A stretch of 64,000 bases of DNA, from assembly GCF_051020985.1 (NCBI RefSeq), contig NC_135010.1, positions 8,182,001 through 8,246,000 of the forward strand. The letters run 5' to 3'. Of this stretch, positions 24,340-37,100 are shown piece after piece. Source of the stretch: Nomia melanderi. Lineage: Eukaryota; Arthropoda; Insecta; Hymenoptera; Halictidae. The translations under genes were made by a program, and so were the position numbers. The first letter of the stretch is position 1, and each line of letters opens with the position of its first letter. Below the pieces are notes generated by a model. It saw nothing but the letters and a program-made list of their open reading frames with translations. It was not told the origin of the DNA and did not search any database.

Positions 24340-25075
24340 CTCCGGGTACCAGTGGTAGATAGATGGTAGGAGGCGCAGCACAGTGGGGGATGGTTGGCCT
24401 ATCGGCTCGGGGTTGCTTGGAATCTATCGGTGGGCCAGATTTCACTGACACAGTCTCCGGCTTAGCGCGCGCGGGGCGCACGCGACGAGGGAGCGCACCG
24501 AGAGAGAGCAGCCGATCCTCCCCGCGATTCTTCTGTTCCGGACGGGAGGCGGCGGAGAGAGAGCCGGCGGATCGGAGACGGCTGGGCGCGTGCGCGTCGG
24601 TCAGTGACTCGCGCTAGCGCACTGCCACTGGCCCTTCCTCGACGTCCTTTTGCGAGGAAATTGATTCTGCGCGAGGCAGAAGCCTGCGAGGGTGCCCGCC
24701 GCCGACGCCAGACGAGAGCCGGGGTCCGCAGACCGCGCACGCACCGCACCGGGTACGGAACACCTGTGCTCACGGCGTAACCAGCCACGCTCCGCACGCA
24801 CGCACACCGACCGACCGACCGACCCGTCCGTGCCCGTCGGCTGGCTGGCTGGCTCGGTTATTATGTAAGGGCACGTCGCGCGCCGGGACACCTACCGAGA
24901 CGCGGTGATTTGATCGGTGTTAAAAGGCGACCACGGACACACCAAGTGAGACCACGCGCTGAGAAACATGCGAAGAGACGCGTCGCGCCGGCCGCGAACA
25001 CGAGACCAACGACGCGAGGATCGACGACACTGACGGGCAACGTGTGCGCTGCGGGACCCGCCGAGAGCTGCCCCG
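24340..25075 (+). promoter_or_regulatory. Putative promoter and 5' leader of the beat-like gene
   Basis: CpG-rich sequence directly before the beat-like start codon. An Inr-like TCAGT occurs at 24601-24605, a plausible but unproven initiation site. CCGA and GGCT tetranucleotide runs lie at about 24806-24825 and 24838-24856. A start-stop ATGTAA sits at 24863-24868, where the overlapping GTAAGG could instead be a splice donor of an upstream non-coding exon. A 21-codon upstream frame lies at 24968-25033. Transcription limits cannot be fixed from sequence alone. Confidence 0.4.
24968..25033 (+). CDS. Upstream open reading frame in the beat-like leader
   Basis: An ATG at 24968 opens a 21-codon frame (MRRDASRRP...), very rich in Arg and Asp, and stops at TGA 25031-25033, 42 nt before the main ATG at 25076. 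If the leader is transcribed from upstream, ribosomes would meet this frame first, so it may lower translation of the main product. The peptide itself is unlikely to have a function. Confidence 0.3.
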   Translation: MRRDASRRPRTRDQRREDRRH

Positions 25076-25112
25076 ATGGAACTGACAATACTGCTGCTCG
25101 CTTGCATCGTGG
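25076..25112 (+). CDS. beat: beat-like exon 1: signal peptide
   Basis: The ATG at 25076 opens MELTILLLACIVG; the exon ends at 25112 before GTGAGT, leaving one base (phase 1) to join GA of exon 2 as Gly13. With exon 2 it gives a short hydrophobic leader (LTILLLACIVGICSG), with likely cleavage near residue 17, just before LREV, where mature beat proteins usually begin. The start is chosen because the frame, donor and phase fit exon 2 and the ATG is the first in that frame next to the leader. The base at -3 is C, not the preferred purine, but +4 is G. Being tiny and isolated by a 16.4-kb intron, the exon would be missed by most gene finders. Confidence 0.75.
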
Positions 25113-28100
25113 GTGAGTGGAGAACGATCCTTTCAAAGCCGCCCGCTCGCTCGAACGCTCGTACGCTCGCTCGCCCGCTCGCCACGCGGCTTTGGTAAGC
25201 CGTTCGCCGTCGGACGGACGGACTCTCGACTCGGATAGTGCTTGAACCTCGATACCCTGCCTCCCGCGGGCCGTTGCACTCGCACCGTGTCCTGGGAGCA
25301 ACAGAGTGTCCCGTGATGGGAGATCTGTATTAATCGGATCGTTACATTGACCATGATATCCTGCGTTCTGATGGAACGCAGGATCAGCCGTTTGCTTCTG
25401 TGAACGATTGGATTAGGGAGGTTGATCATGTGTGTTCTTCACTTTGCTGGACCACGTAGTTCAGATTGAAATTGTAAACGAACTGTCGCAACGTGGCCAA
25501 CGTGTCTCTTACCAGAGAAGTTCTTAGCTCCCTAGCTTTAGGGGATCGCAACAGTGTCCCGCAGCGAAATCTCGAGGACCAGTACACGGGATTCACCGAG
25601 GTTTCTCTTGCGTCAGTCTCCCCAGACGGCGAACAGATTGACGGAGAGGAACGCCGGACGGAAATCGCGGGGGTTGAATTTTAAGTACGGGTCCGCCGGG
25701 CTGCACGAGGGGGTTGTTTAACGGAGAGACCGTCTGCAGCTCTCTCTTTGAAGGGATTGAAACACGGTTTAATTTAACTGTGCGTGAATCGCGCCGAGGC
25801 TTTTCCGCGTCCCGTCGCCCGCCCCCGTCCGCCGCGCGCACCGCAACTCGCCCCTTACGGGCGAGCAAGGTCGTTTCCAGCTGGGGGACGTTTTTGCGCG
25901 AGTTTCTGCATTTTTCAGTGGCGGTATTAGGGGGGTGGGACGCGTTGCACGCGGTCGTGTCGAAGAGAAAAGGGTAAAAACGCGCGGCGGGGAAAGGGGG
26001 CGGGCGAGATCGGGGATGCGGATAACGTCTCTGCGTCCCGTCGAAACACGTTATTTGTCGTCGGCGGCCGGAGGAGTCGCGCGGCGAGGGGATTCCCGGA
26101 TAGCATCGAAATCTAGACGAGAATTGGCTGAAATCGGCCGATCGACGGATTGGACGTTCAATTAAAAATGAACAGGTGAATTGGAGCCCGAACGCCGTTG
26201 AACGCGGCGGATGGAGACTCATCCCGTCGATTATCGGGCCGACTCCCGCACACCGGTTTCCGTGAAATTTTGTAATTTCGCTTCGCATCACGTGGCGCGA
26301 TGCGTATCGACCGACTCTTTTGATTACGGCCCCGGAGAGTATAAAAAGGAAAACAAGCGGCCGGCAGCGGGCAGGAAGAGGAGAAAATGAAAAGTGAACG
26401 TACGCACGCAGGGGGTGAACACCGCCGGGCTGCGTCCGTTTCCAAATTGCTGCCGCCGTTTTCCTCTTCCCCTCTCTCTTCCTCTCTCGCTCTCTCACTC
26501 CCTCTCTCTCTCTCTCCCTACTTTTTTTTCCTTCGCTCCTTTGTCGCCGCGAGAGACCCTCCGCTGAAAACAATTTGCGGTCGGCTATCAAGCAGCCGGT
26601 AATTAGCGCTTGCTTATGTAACGGACGTTATCGCTTTGTGGGCCGCTGTCTCGTATGCGTGAGTCCGATCGCCGTCTCGTTCGTGAGCCGAGCGAATTAC
26701 TTCCAATTTGTTTCCATTAGACGCCGCTGCACGCGCACCGCGTCGGAGTTTTCTTATTTCTCCGCGATGATGATCGTACGGTATTGTTCGTGATTACACT
26801 TGTAGATCGATATGCATTTTATTTTCTGACGTAATTGATAGGGAGGTGCGGGATATTGTTTTTCGCGCGTGGTTAGGATTTTAATAAGGAATTGTACGTG
26901 TGTCGTTTGTGCTTTTAATATATGAAATTCGGTGGTATTTCATTGTACCGCTATCGCTTGGGACAATGTACGGTACTTTGTCGGGGCTCGTTCCGAATGG
27001 AGCATTACAAAATTAAAGGGATGCGTGCGGTTCGCGTAGGCGCCGATTCGGTTCCCAGTGATTAAGTAATGAATTCAAAATTCTCACGGGCTCACGACAT
27101 TTTCGGAACTATGAATATCAATGTTGCGCACAATATTTGTAATAATATCGTAGAAGTGCACGGCTGAATGGGTTTTCGCGTTGGCAAATATTTGTGTTGA
27201 ATATACCGGCAATTATGTTGATATACTGATGGAGACCATTATGTGGAACGGTTATCAAAGTGTTAACTCTCTATGTTATTTGATAAATACTATAATTTAT
27301 GCTTTCATCGTGGAAAACTAATTATATATAAGCCCCATTCGACGCAATTTAACCCTCGCCCACTGTTCGGGCCAATTCGACCCGAATGCATACTTTAACT
27401 TCCACTGTGCTGCATCGCATAGAAATTTCGCGAATCGATGTTGTGTAATCAGTTTTCGTGTGTTCCGATGTGCCCGCGGGTTATCACGTTTCCTTAAACT
27501 GATTTTAATTTTGATATAGTTCCGCCGGGGTGTCTGTGTGCGAATGTAACCGTAATATGAACAGAACGCGGGGGTTGAAAAGTACCGATGAAGTCATTTC
27601 AGACTCACAAGGGAACTCAGGGAACCGATATCCGCCGATTTTTATGAAACTTCGGTAGAAAGTGGTGCTTACAAAAATATATGACACGTATTTTTTTATC
27701 GGTCCTCGTTCATATCGGAGGGATGAAAATGGCTTTCAAAGTTACGAGAAACAGGGGTGCGGAAAACATTCCCTCGAATATCTTGGAAACTATTGAAGCT
27801 GAACGGACGTTTCAAGCAGCAAAATCGCGTAGCTCTTAATAAAAAACTCAGCGTCGTAAGCAGATAGCAGAAAACTCCCCCTTTATTCAACACATAAAAA
27901 CAGAACATTCTCCTTTTAATTCGTCTGAATAAATGTCAATCTATTTCCATGTAAATTTATTCATTCCAGAATCATTCTCATCTATGCGTTTCTCTTATAC
28001 AGTACATTAAAAGCAACACTTTCTCTTCACCGTTGCACACAAATATTAATCCAGATCCATATGAATCTCTACATTTCAGATTTATTTCTATAATATTAAT

Positions 28101-31100
28101 ATTAACGGTGACCAATGCAAAAGAGAAACACTAATCAAATATTTTCCCAAGAACCACTCCGCGCCAGAGATCGACGACAGTCGTCGGCCATCGCTACGCG
28201 GCGGTCCCACGCCAGAATCAGGTCTCAGCGTCAGAGACGCACGGGCTCGCGTGAAATTCGACTTCTCCGAGGCCCGGTGTCTTAGCTTGGAAATCATAAA
28301 GTATGCCAGTACTTATTGAACCATTCAATATTTATAGTATTGATATAGTCCTCGCGAAGCTCTGATTACAAGGAGCTTTACGGAAGCAGCTTTGTTTGCA
28401 CGGAGCGTCACGGAAGCTCGGGGTCCCGTGACGCTGTAACGAGATTAAATAGGGGCCGGTTATACGAACCTTTTTCTTCCCTCCCCATCCTCCTCTTCCT
28501 CCGGCTCGACTTTCTTTTTTCATTATTCTCGCGCTCCGAATTCAGTCCCGCAGCGAGACCCGATAACGGTGCACGCCAGTCAGAGCGGAACGCGTGAGAC
28601 CGCGGTGAAGGGGACAGCCGCGCGCGGGCAAAAGTCAGATGTCGAGATCGCTCCGCGCGATACGCGATCGTCACCGACGCGCGCGCGGTTAAAATATTTG
28701 TCCTCGAAACTATTTATTTGCCGACGCGAATTGAACAGCTCAATTGGCGAATACGTTTGCGAACGAATATCCCGTCGGCAAACAACGACACGGGCGCGCA
28801 ACGAGGAAAAAAATTACTTCGCGCTCGTCCCCGCGGACAGGGGAAAACGGACGAAAAAAAAATAGGGATAGAAACGAGCGAAACAGCGACGTGAATAAAT
28901 CGAGACGGACGACCGAGGGAAACACCGAGGGAAGAGGGTGAAAAGCTGCGACGTGAAACCGGGGTGGTTCGAGGGGCCGGGCGAAGGCGAGAAAATTTGA
29001 GGGCGCAATCAAGAGGGATTCTTATCCATCGGCGCATTGAACTCGTGGCAAGTGGCTAGACGAGAGGAGGAGACCGAGCCGAGTCGAGCCGGTGAAGGGT
29101 TCGCGGCGCGAGCCGTGCGGCAGCCGGTGTCCATAATAGAAATTTAATGAACTTGACGAAATAATTGTGTCAATGGATAATTGCGTTAATGCCGCTCGAA
29201 CGGGCACCAGGTCTCATCGAGGCCGACGCGAGGCGTTCTCTCTCTCTGCTCCTCTCCTCTCGCCGTTGGCGTACAACAAATCACTCGCGGCTCTCGCGGT
29301 CGCCACCCGCCTGGCGTCGTCTCCGAGCGACGTCGCCGTTGCGACGGCTTATTTCATCGGCACTTTATTGAATTTTTTGCGTCCGCGAGGAAACTCGACA
29401 CGGAAAAACCGTATCTCCCGAGGTAATCGAACGCGTCCTCCTTCCCACCCCCATTCGCGGGGTTTTACGACTCCACGTCGGCGGGGCAAAAGGGGAAAGA
29501 CAGAGGGAATAGAGGTTCTAGGAGAGAGGGGGGTCGTGTGTGTGTCCTCCAGCATCCTTTTCATCGGGCGACACGCGTACCAGCCGCGTACCGGGTTGCA
29601 CACACGTCGACGACGCTGGCCGTGACGTGAAATACGACTGGTCTAGCCCAGGCATCGAACTGTCGATTCCATTGTAGCGATTCTCCATCGACACCGGGGC
29701 CGCTCTTCTTTTCGTTGCCCAACCCCCGCGGCACGGGAGATTGTTTTTCCCCGGGTCGCCTTTTTTGCTCCGACTCGCTCCCTTTTTTTCCCTTTTTTTT
29801 TCTGATCCTATCACGACTCCGCGTGCACACACCGATTCCGAACGCAGCCGTGTCAGTCGGGATACGTGTATACGTGTACGTACAGGAATTTACAACGGAG
29901 AATGAAGAATGCAGGGACTCCCGAGTTCACCGCCGCATCGTCACCCCTCTTTTTTCCTCCCCAATTGCGCATCGCGCGCGAGACCTCCTCCGTGGCTCCC
30001 TTTTCCTACCCTTCCGAGGTTTCCTCTTTTCTTCTGTTTCTTTTTCTTTTTACCTTCTCCCTGCGGTGGTCTCTTGTTTCTTACTCCCGTTTCCGTGTTC
30101 TTTTTTCCCTTCCCCGTCCGCCTCTTTTTTCCTCCCTTCTTTTCTTTTCCTCTTCCTTTAACGAGTCCGCGCGATTGTCATTTTTCTATGCGGCGCCGCG
30201 CGACGTGCCCGTTCCGGGCACCGCAAGTGCTTGAATAGGCCGGCACTTTAAATGCGGATCGCCCCTTTATACGGATATGGAGTAATTCTCCCGAGCAAGC
30301 GACCCGATTTATTCACGGGCGACCGGCCGCCGCCAACCCCCGTGGCCGCGCTTACGCAACGCGGCGGCCTCGCGTCGTCTCCGGCAGCCGCAATTCCCTG
30401 AGACAAGCCGGTGTGTGCCGGGGCGAGAAAATTTTGTCTGCAGCCGCGAGCTGCCACGCGAAAAGAATTCTATTCACTTGGGACGATAAAAGGGGATGGT
30501 GGATCGGGGGACGCCGGGGGGTTTATGTGTGCTCGCGGCCGGGTGTCGGCGACCGGGCACGTTTAATTACTTCCGAATCCAGCGTTCTGTTGTTTCGCTC
30601 TAACAAAACACCGCCGCGAGATTTATCGTAACGACATCGCCGGGGACAGTTGTCGTCGTCGGCTGTTCGAGTCGGCCGCGTTGACAGGGCGCTGAAAAGA
30701 TTGAAGCCGCACGGAACGACCTGACGCGACGCGAGCCTGCCTGACCTATTGGTCGAAATGATCCTTTTCTCTTTTCGGTGGTGCGTGCGCCCCGGGAATA
30801 TACGGGCCGCGCTGAGTGATCGGAGTAATTAACCTCTTGCGCGGGATTCTGGTGATTGATGGAGACTCGATTCGTTTTGAATTTGGTTGGTGTATCGGTG
30901 AAGATTGTTTTATCTTTGTTGTTATGCTCCCTGTGGGGTTATTAGGAGAGTGCATTGGTGGAGACGGAATGATAGGATGGATGATTTGTAGGTGAAAGTA
31001 TATGGATGAACGGATGCTATACGTGGAGTTTGAGTATTTGGTCGATGTTTGTTTTTATGGATTCAGAACGTTTGGGGTTAGTATTATTTGGTTTAGGTCA

Positions 31101-34100
31101 TTTGAGGGGAAATGTTGTTTTAATTCTTGATAGTTTCTTTTTAGAAGTAATCTTCGCTGGCAGTGATTGTGCACGTTTACTTTGTCCTGGGGAATTATTA
31201 ATAACGATATTAATAAGGAAATTATTAATAATATTCTCGGGTACGGGGACTATAAAATTTGTACAGCATAAGGTTGGAAGCTAAGGGTAGATTTTGGGTC
31301 AAGCTGACCTGGACGGTGCACAACGGCCAAAACGAAGTTTGGTCGAGCGTAGCGCGAAGTATACTTTGAAATTTGTAGCCTTCTTATATTCAACTAAAAT
31401 TTCGAAGTTCGGTGTAACTATCTCGCCCTTTATTCCCTTGGGGATTTTTAACATTTCTTGGAAATTCCCTTCGCCGCTACCTTTTCACCGTTGGAACGTT
31501 TATTCCTTGAATCTTCAAATATGTGCTTTTCCATAATAATCCCAGATCTCTTGACTCTTAACAGCAAACGCTGGCACTGACGGGTCACAAATAAAATTTA
31601 CAAAGACTGAAGCTAAGCAGAGGCTCGCGTTTCTTGTGTAAATGTAATTAATTCCGTTGTCACGTTCACGCTGGAACTGAAGCATTACTAAACTCCAACG
31701 AATACATCCGATATGAATACTCCAATTACACGCTTCAATTCTATTCCTACCGCTGAAACGTGTCCAACAGAATTTACATTTCACCGAGATATCTTCAAAC
31801 CCCTCAACTGTCCACCATTAACATCTTCACAACCGTTCCCCAAAATCCCCACATAAATTTTCATCCACAACAAAAACCGCCCTCCCATCTCGAGTTATCT
31901 CATCTCAGCATTCCCCCCCCACGATACACTGCACTAAACGATGCACCCCTCCATCAAACAAACCCGCAACACAATCTCCCTCAAGCAGGAACGCGCGAAG
32001 ACGCAAGGAAACGAGTGGGCGCATATCGCGGCGAGCCCAAATAGCCTCGCCGCGGCCCCCGAGCTGCACATTTTCAACCTTCATTAGTGCACACGCACGT
32101 CCGACGATATAATTCGCCCGACTCGATTCCCGATCCCGCTAATTTGTCCCGCAGTTTGTCTTACGGACAATCGAGCCCGGCAGAAGTCCCGCGGGAACCG
32201 TTTCGTGGAACAACTAGGGGTTCGCAGCGGACGGGGAACGGGGAGGGGAAGCGAACCGAGCTTTCCAGTCTCGAATCGACGGAACCTTTCCAACTATCGG
32301 TCGGGGCTGTTTCCGCTAAATAGCTCCGGTCCTCGCTTTAATCGTCGTCGTCGCCTCGTAATGAATTCGCCAGGCTTTTCTTAAACGGCCGGGGACCGTG
32401 TTCACCCTGCCCCCCCCTGCCATTCCCCGTCCGCCAGCCGCCCTTCGCGCAACCCTTCCCGCCCACTGCTGCCAATTGCATCGACGATTAAATTACGACG
32501 GGCCAGGCAAAGGTGAACTAGGCGAAGTCGCAAATGAAATTCCGGCGAACGGAATCCGCCAGAAATCTTAACGATCCCCGCTATCTCGTCCGGACAGCGT
32601 GCCGACTACTTCGACCGAGGTTCAAGGAAGTCCGTGTAATTTAAATCTCGACCGCCCTGCCTCCCCCGGTGTTCATCCAAACCCTTCCGTACCCCGTCCC
32701 GCCACGCAGCCGGCTCGCGCGGATCCCGTATGGCGCTAACGGTGGGGGAATGCGGACGGTTAAAATGCCTCTGTGTCCGATTAAATCTTAACAACCTAAT
32801 TTCCCGAGCCCGGCCGCCGCGCTCGACGTTCGCCACCCTCCCCGCGCGCTAGGCGTTCCCGTTCGATCGTACGCTCTTTATCCCCCCGGGTGGATTTTTC
32901 GTTCGCCTCACGGATCCTTTCTCCCCCCGCGCCCCTCGTCCCTCTTACAGCCTCGGTTGCCGTGGTGAAAATTAGACGTACGAGGTTCCGAAGGTCTCTC
33001 CTGGGGTATCTTCCGATAGTATTTTAAACTGACCGCCGGGGCTGAACTTGGGTTTCCTTTTTTCGGGAGGTGCGATTACGTGGTTCGGTGTCTTGGAGTA
33101 ATTTACGGAGTGGTTCTTGATCGCGATATGGTCGATCGCTGGTTGATGCAGTTTCTTGGGGATCGTTGTGTGTGTACTGATTTATCGACCGAGGGTGAAT
33201 ATTGTTTACCTTCCGATTTCAATTTAGTAGAGCATATGTAAGCTATGTAAGCGGCATGGCACTGTTTACTGTACAGTGTCAGAAATCATTTTATTATTTT
33301 TGTTACTGTTATTGTTGTAATATTTATGATTAACATGTTAAGTATTGTGCTACGTCACTTCTGTGAATTTGTTTGCACTTGTTATCTATGTTACGGTATT
33401 TTTTGGCGGTAAGTCAACTTGAAATACTTCTGGTCCATTAACACTAGAACTACCAGATAGGTCAAAATGACCCATTCTCGATTTTGTCTTTTAGAATGAT
33501 TGAAAAGGCAGATACTTGTGTCAGAAATTGCGGAAACTGATTTAGTAATACCAAAATTGATATATACCCCAATTGAAATCTTAGTAACTACACATTTGTG
33601 GCTCTTACGAAGAAATTTTCAAAAGTCAGTTTAACCTTTTGGCCTGTGATTTCTTTCTCCACTATGATCGATACGGCTACTTTGTCATTAATAATTTATT
33701 GGAAAAAGAGAAAAATCACAAGCATATATTATGCCTATATTTCCTTTTAAGTATCATAGTTGATTACAGAGGAATAATATTTACTTTCAATTCGAATGAA
33801 CTAAGTAATATATATATTTGTTAAATCATGTTGAAAATCTTCACCGCGAGTCTCACTCGTTCTTGTAGGGCAAGGGGTTAAGTACTCGGTAGTTCTAGTG
33901 TTAAGGGTTGAATATAGAACAGAAGAATAAAGTTGTTATGGGTAATTTAGTAAAGCAGGTTTATAGCTTCGCTATTTTACATCCACGATTTTAAGCAAAT
34001 TGAATTCTTCACTTTCTTAATCCCTCCGATGCGACTTCTAATCCTACACTCAAACGCACGCTGCGCCCCGAATTTCAAAGAAACAAACTAACAAATTTAA

Positions 34101-37100
34101 AACAGTCACAGATTATGAGAGCAAATCCCAAGAAAACTTGTGCGAAATCCTACAGCTTCCCACGAACGCGTTCATACATCTCGAAATCATAAATCACCGC
34201 GTTACTTACCATGATTTACCTCGATCACGTTCGCATCGGAAAACGCTCGACCGGAAACACGGAGCAAGCGTCCCAGAAGGGATTAACGAAAAATCGACAT
34301 ACGGAATTTATGTATATCAAGCAAACAGTTCCTCTCAAATACAAGCGGTTAGTTAAGTCTCGGAGAGGGATGTTCCTTGATCCGTCGGTTGTAAGACCGA
34401 GTAAATTCGTATATCCCGCATGCTGATTTGCGAAAGGTCCCTGGTGTACAGTTATAAAGGAAGTCCGAAGCTTTCGCCCCGGAAACCCGGTGCGCCAGAC
34501 TCTCTCATCCACCGCAACGTATCAGCCTGGTTTCGACTATAGGGCAAAGTCGGCGTGCACGCGCGCGCGCACCGTCTTCTTCGTAGTTCCAGTTTAGGGT
34601 ACCGCCGAACAAGTAACTGTAATTACCATTTGGCCGCGTCTACCCGGTCCCGTAAGTAGTCGCGGGGCATAAGTATCTGGCATAGAATAATGTAGACAGT
34701 TGTAAAAGCTAATGGTCGTTGTCCCGACGGGAACGGGGTACTGAGCCGCTGTTACGACACCGAGACAAGTAATAAATTGCGGTCCCGGTAAATAAAACCG
34801 GCGGGACGCTTTTCTTCTCGCCGATAAAGAAGAACGGTTCGCGGCCTACTTGGGAGCGTTTCGACGTTCCTCGTAAGTAAGGCAATCCGCGTCTGGTTCA
34901 GCGACACCGAGGGATGGCCTTAGAATTTGCGATCGGTGGTTTGGCGGTCTCTCCTCTCCATTCGGCTAATGAGAACGGGAACCGTGTTTCTCCAATAAGA
35001 CCCGGAGCCCCGCGATTCTATGTCTGGCCAAACACTTCCGGAAATGGCGTTCGCTCTTTGGCGAACTACTGGCCACTTATTTTCGGGATGGATGGAATAA
35101 ATATCTCGCGATCCCCTTTTGTGCACTCTTTGGCTTTCGTACTCGAGTAGGATTAATTTGTGTTCGTCTACGATCTTTATGGGAAGCGAATTGAATGGTA
35201 CTACTTGGTTATGTAATAAACATTCTTTTATGGGCCGTTCAATACTTTGTTTCGGGAATTGTGATGGATTTAATGAGAGCGTTGCTCCCGTGTTCTACTA
35301 TTACTTGAGTTTCATTATTTTAATTGTTCATTATACTTGTATTATTTCCTTTCCCCATTATTCGTTGTTTCTCCGTTGTTATCGAGCTCGGTACGATGTA
35401 ACACTCATCATCATCCCCTAACAATGCATCGCTTTCGTTACACGTACCGAACATTACGTTTTTCGTTATACGTTTCCAATGAAACGCGTTACAAGTTACT
35501 CAGCCAGTTCCACAGAAGACCATTAACTAATGAATTCCGCGTATTAATTCCCATTAGCGCAAGAAGTGCCGAAATTGTGCTCACCGGCGGCATTGTGTCT
35601 CGAAGCGGAGAGCGCCGAACGGATCGACAAGTGTAATTTGCGGCTGCACCCTGGTAGAGCGCGACGATTCTGTTGCTTGCTCGAATTCGAGCCGAACTAT
35701 TCGCGGAAACGAAGCCGAAGTAGTCATTGATACGCTCGAAGGTTACAGTAAGATCCCATTGAACCGCCATTAACAAGCGTACTCGCGGGTCCGACGATAC
35801 GGGTGAGTTGTATACCAACAAGACAACACCGCCATCGAGCGCAACGAGGGCACAAAACGGGCACGCATTCGGAACACGATCCGCACACACAGACGGACAC
35901 GCAAACGCAGACAAACACGCAAACATAGACAACAAACGCACGTCGTTATTTGCGGACACAGCAATTTCGCCGCGTCTCTGCCGAGTTAAATATCGTTAGA
36001 GCGCATTTTACCTAACTAGCCTTCACGATATTAAGTCCCGTTGGCCGTTCTAGGTCAACCAGATTCAGTTTGCTCGGGGAACGTGCGCGCGCGCGCGCGC
36101 CCGTGATACCCGTCTGTTGTGCGCGAAAATAAATCCCAGCCGGGGCGCGGCGAACACGACGCCGGCTAGTAGTCCGACAACCCCGAAACGGTTGATTAAT
36201 TTTTGGAAATCTTGTTGAATTCCCTCGCGGCCTGTACCTACCACGTGGAACGACCTACAGCTCGCGCACGCGCGCGCGAGAATCGGCGCTCCCGTGTCCC
36301 CCCGCACGCTTTTAAATTCGCCGAACGACCACCGTTTGAAATACGCGCGGAAAATTACAGCATTGGGAGCCGAAAAACCGCACACTAACTCTTCCCCGGT
36401 GACAGTCCCGTTATTCCCTTTTCGGAACTCGTAAAGAATGCGGTGCCGCGCGCGCATTTTTCGCCGCACCGACATATTTAGGGGACGATTTTTCGCGGAA
36501 ACCCAGAGACGACTGGTGTCGCGGAGCAGTTTCTGATACCTCTTTTTTTTTCCTACCCTTGTCGCATGTTTTCGTAATTTCTCGCTGGTCCTGTTCGCCA
36601 GAAAGTATCGTGCTTGCGGAAATTGCTGAATTCCTGGGACGGCAGTATGTAATTTTTTGGGAATTCTGCGGTTTGTTAATTTTCGAGGTCCTTTGTTGCT
36701 TTAGTTTCTCAGTGCTTGGAATCGCGCGTTTAAGATTTGAGAAACTGATTTTATATTATCGGCGCGTCTCTTATAAAGTTGATATATTTATCTTCTAAAT
36801 CGTAATGATTTTTCAGATACGTATTATTACAAGCGTTAAAGATTCATTTTACACGACTATTATTAAATTTGCAAAAGCGAAACATATTTTCACCCCTAAA
36901 AACACACAATTTCATTTTTCATAAATTCATTTGAACCAAGCTAGTATTCATCTCCAATACAAAATACAAGTCGTAAAGAAACGAACCAGTGATTCAGAAA
37001 TAATATTAATCTTTCCCACTGAATTCTGTCGCAGAAAACCGAAGAACGTTTTATTCTCGAAGACCGCACTCTCGACGTGGTGAAAACAGTTGCCTGAATA

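Noticed and set aside
25593..26591. Longest open frame, 332 codons on the minus strand
   Set aside because: It lies in a CpG-rich, stop-poor block of intron 1 with frames on the other strand too, contains Arg/Ser-rich low-complexity stretches, and shows no domain or sensible borders.
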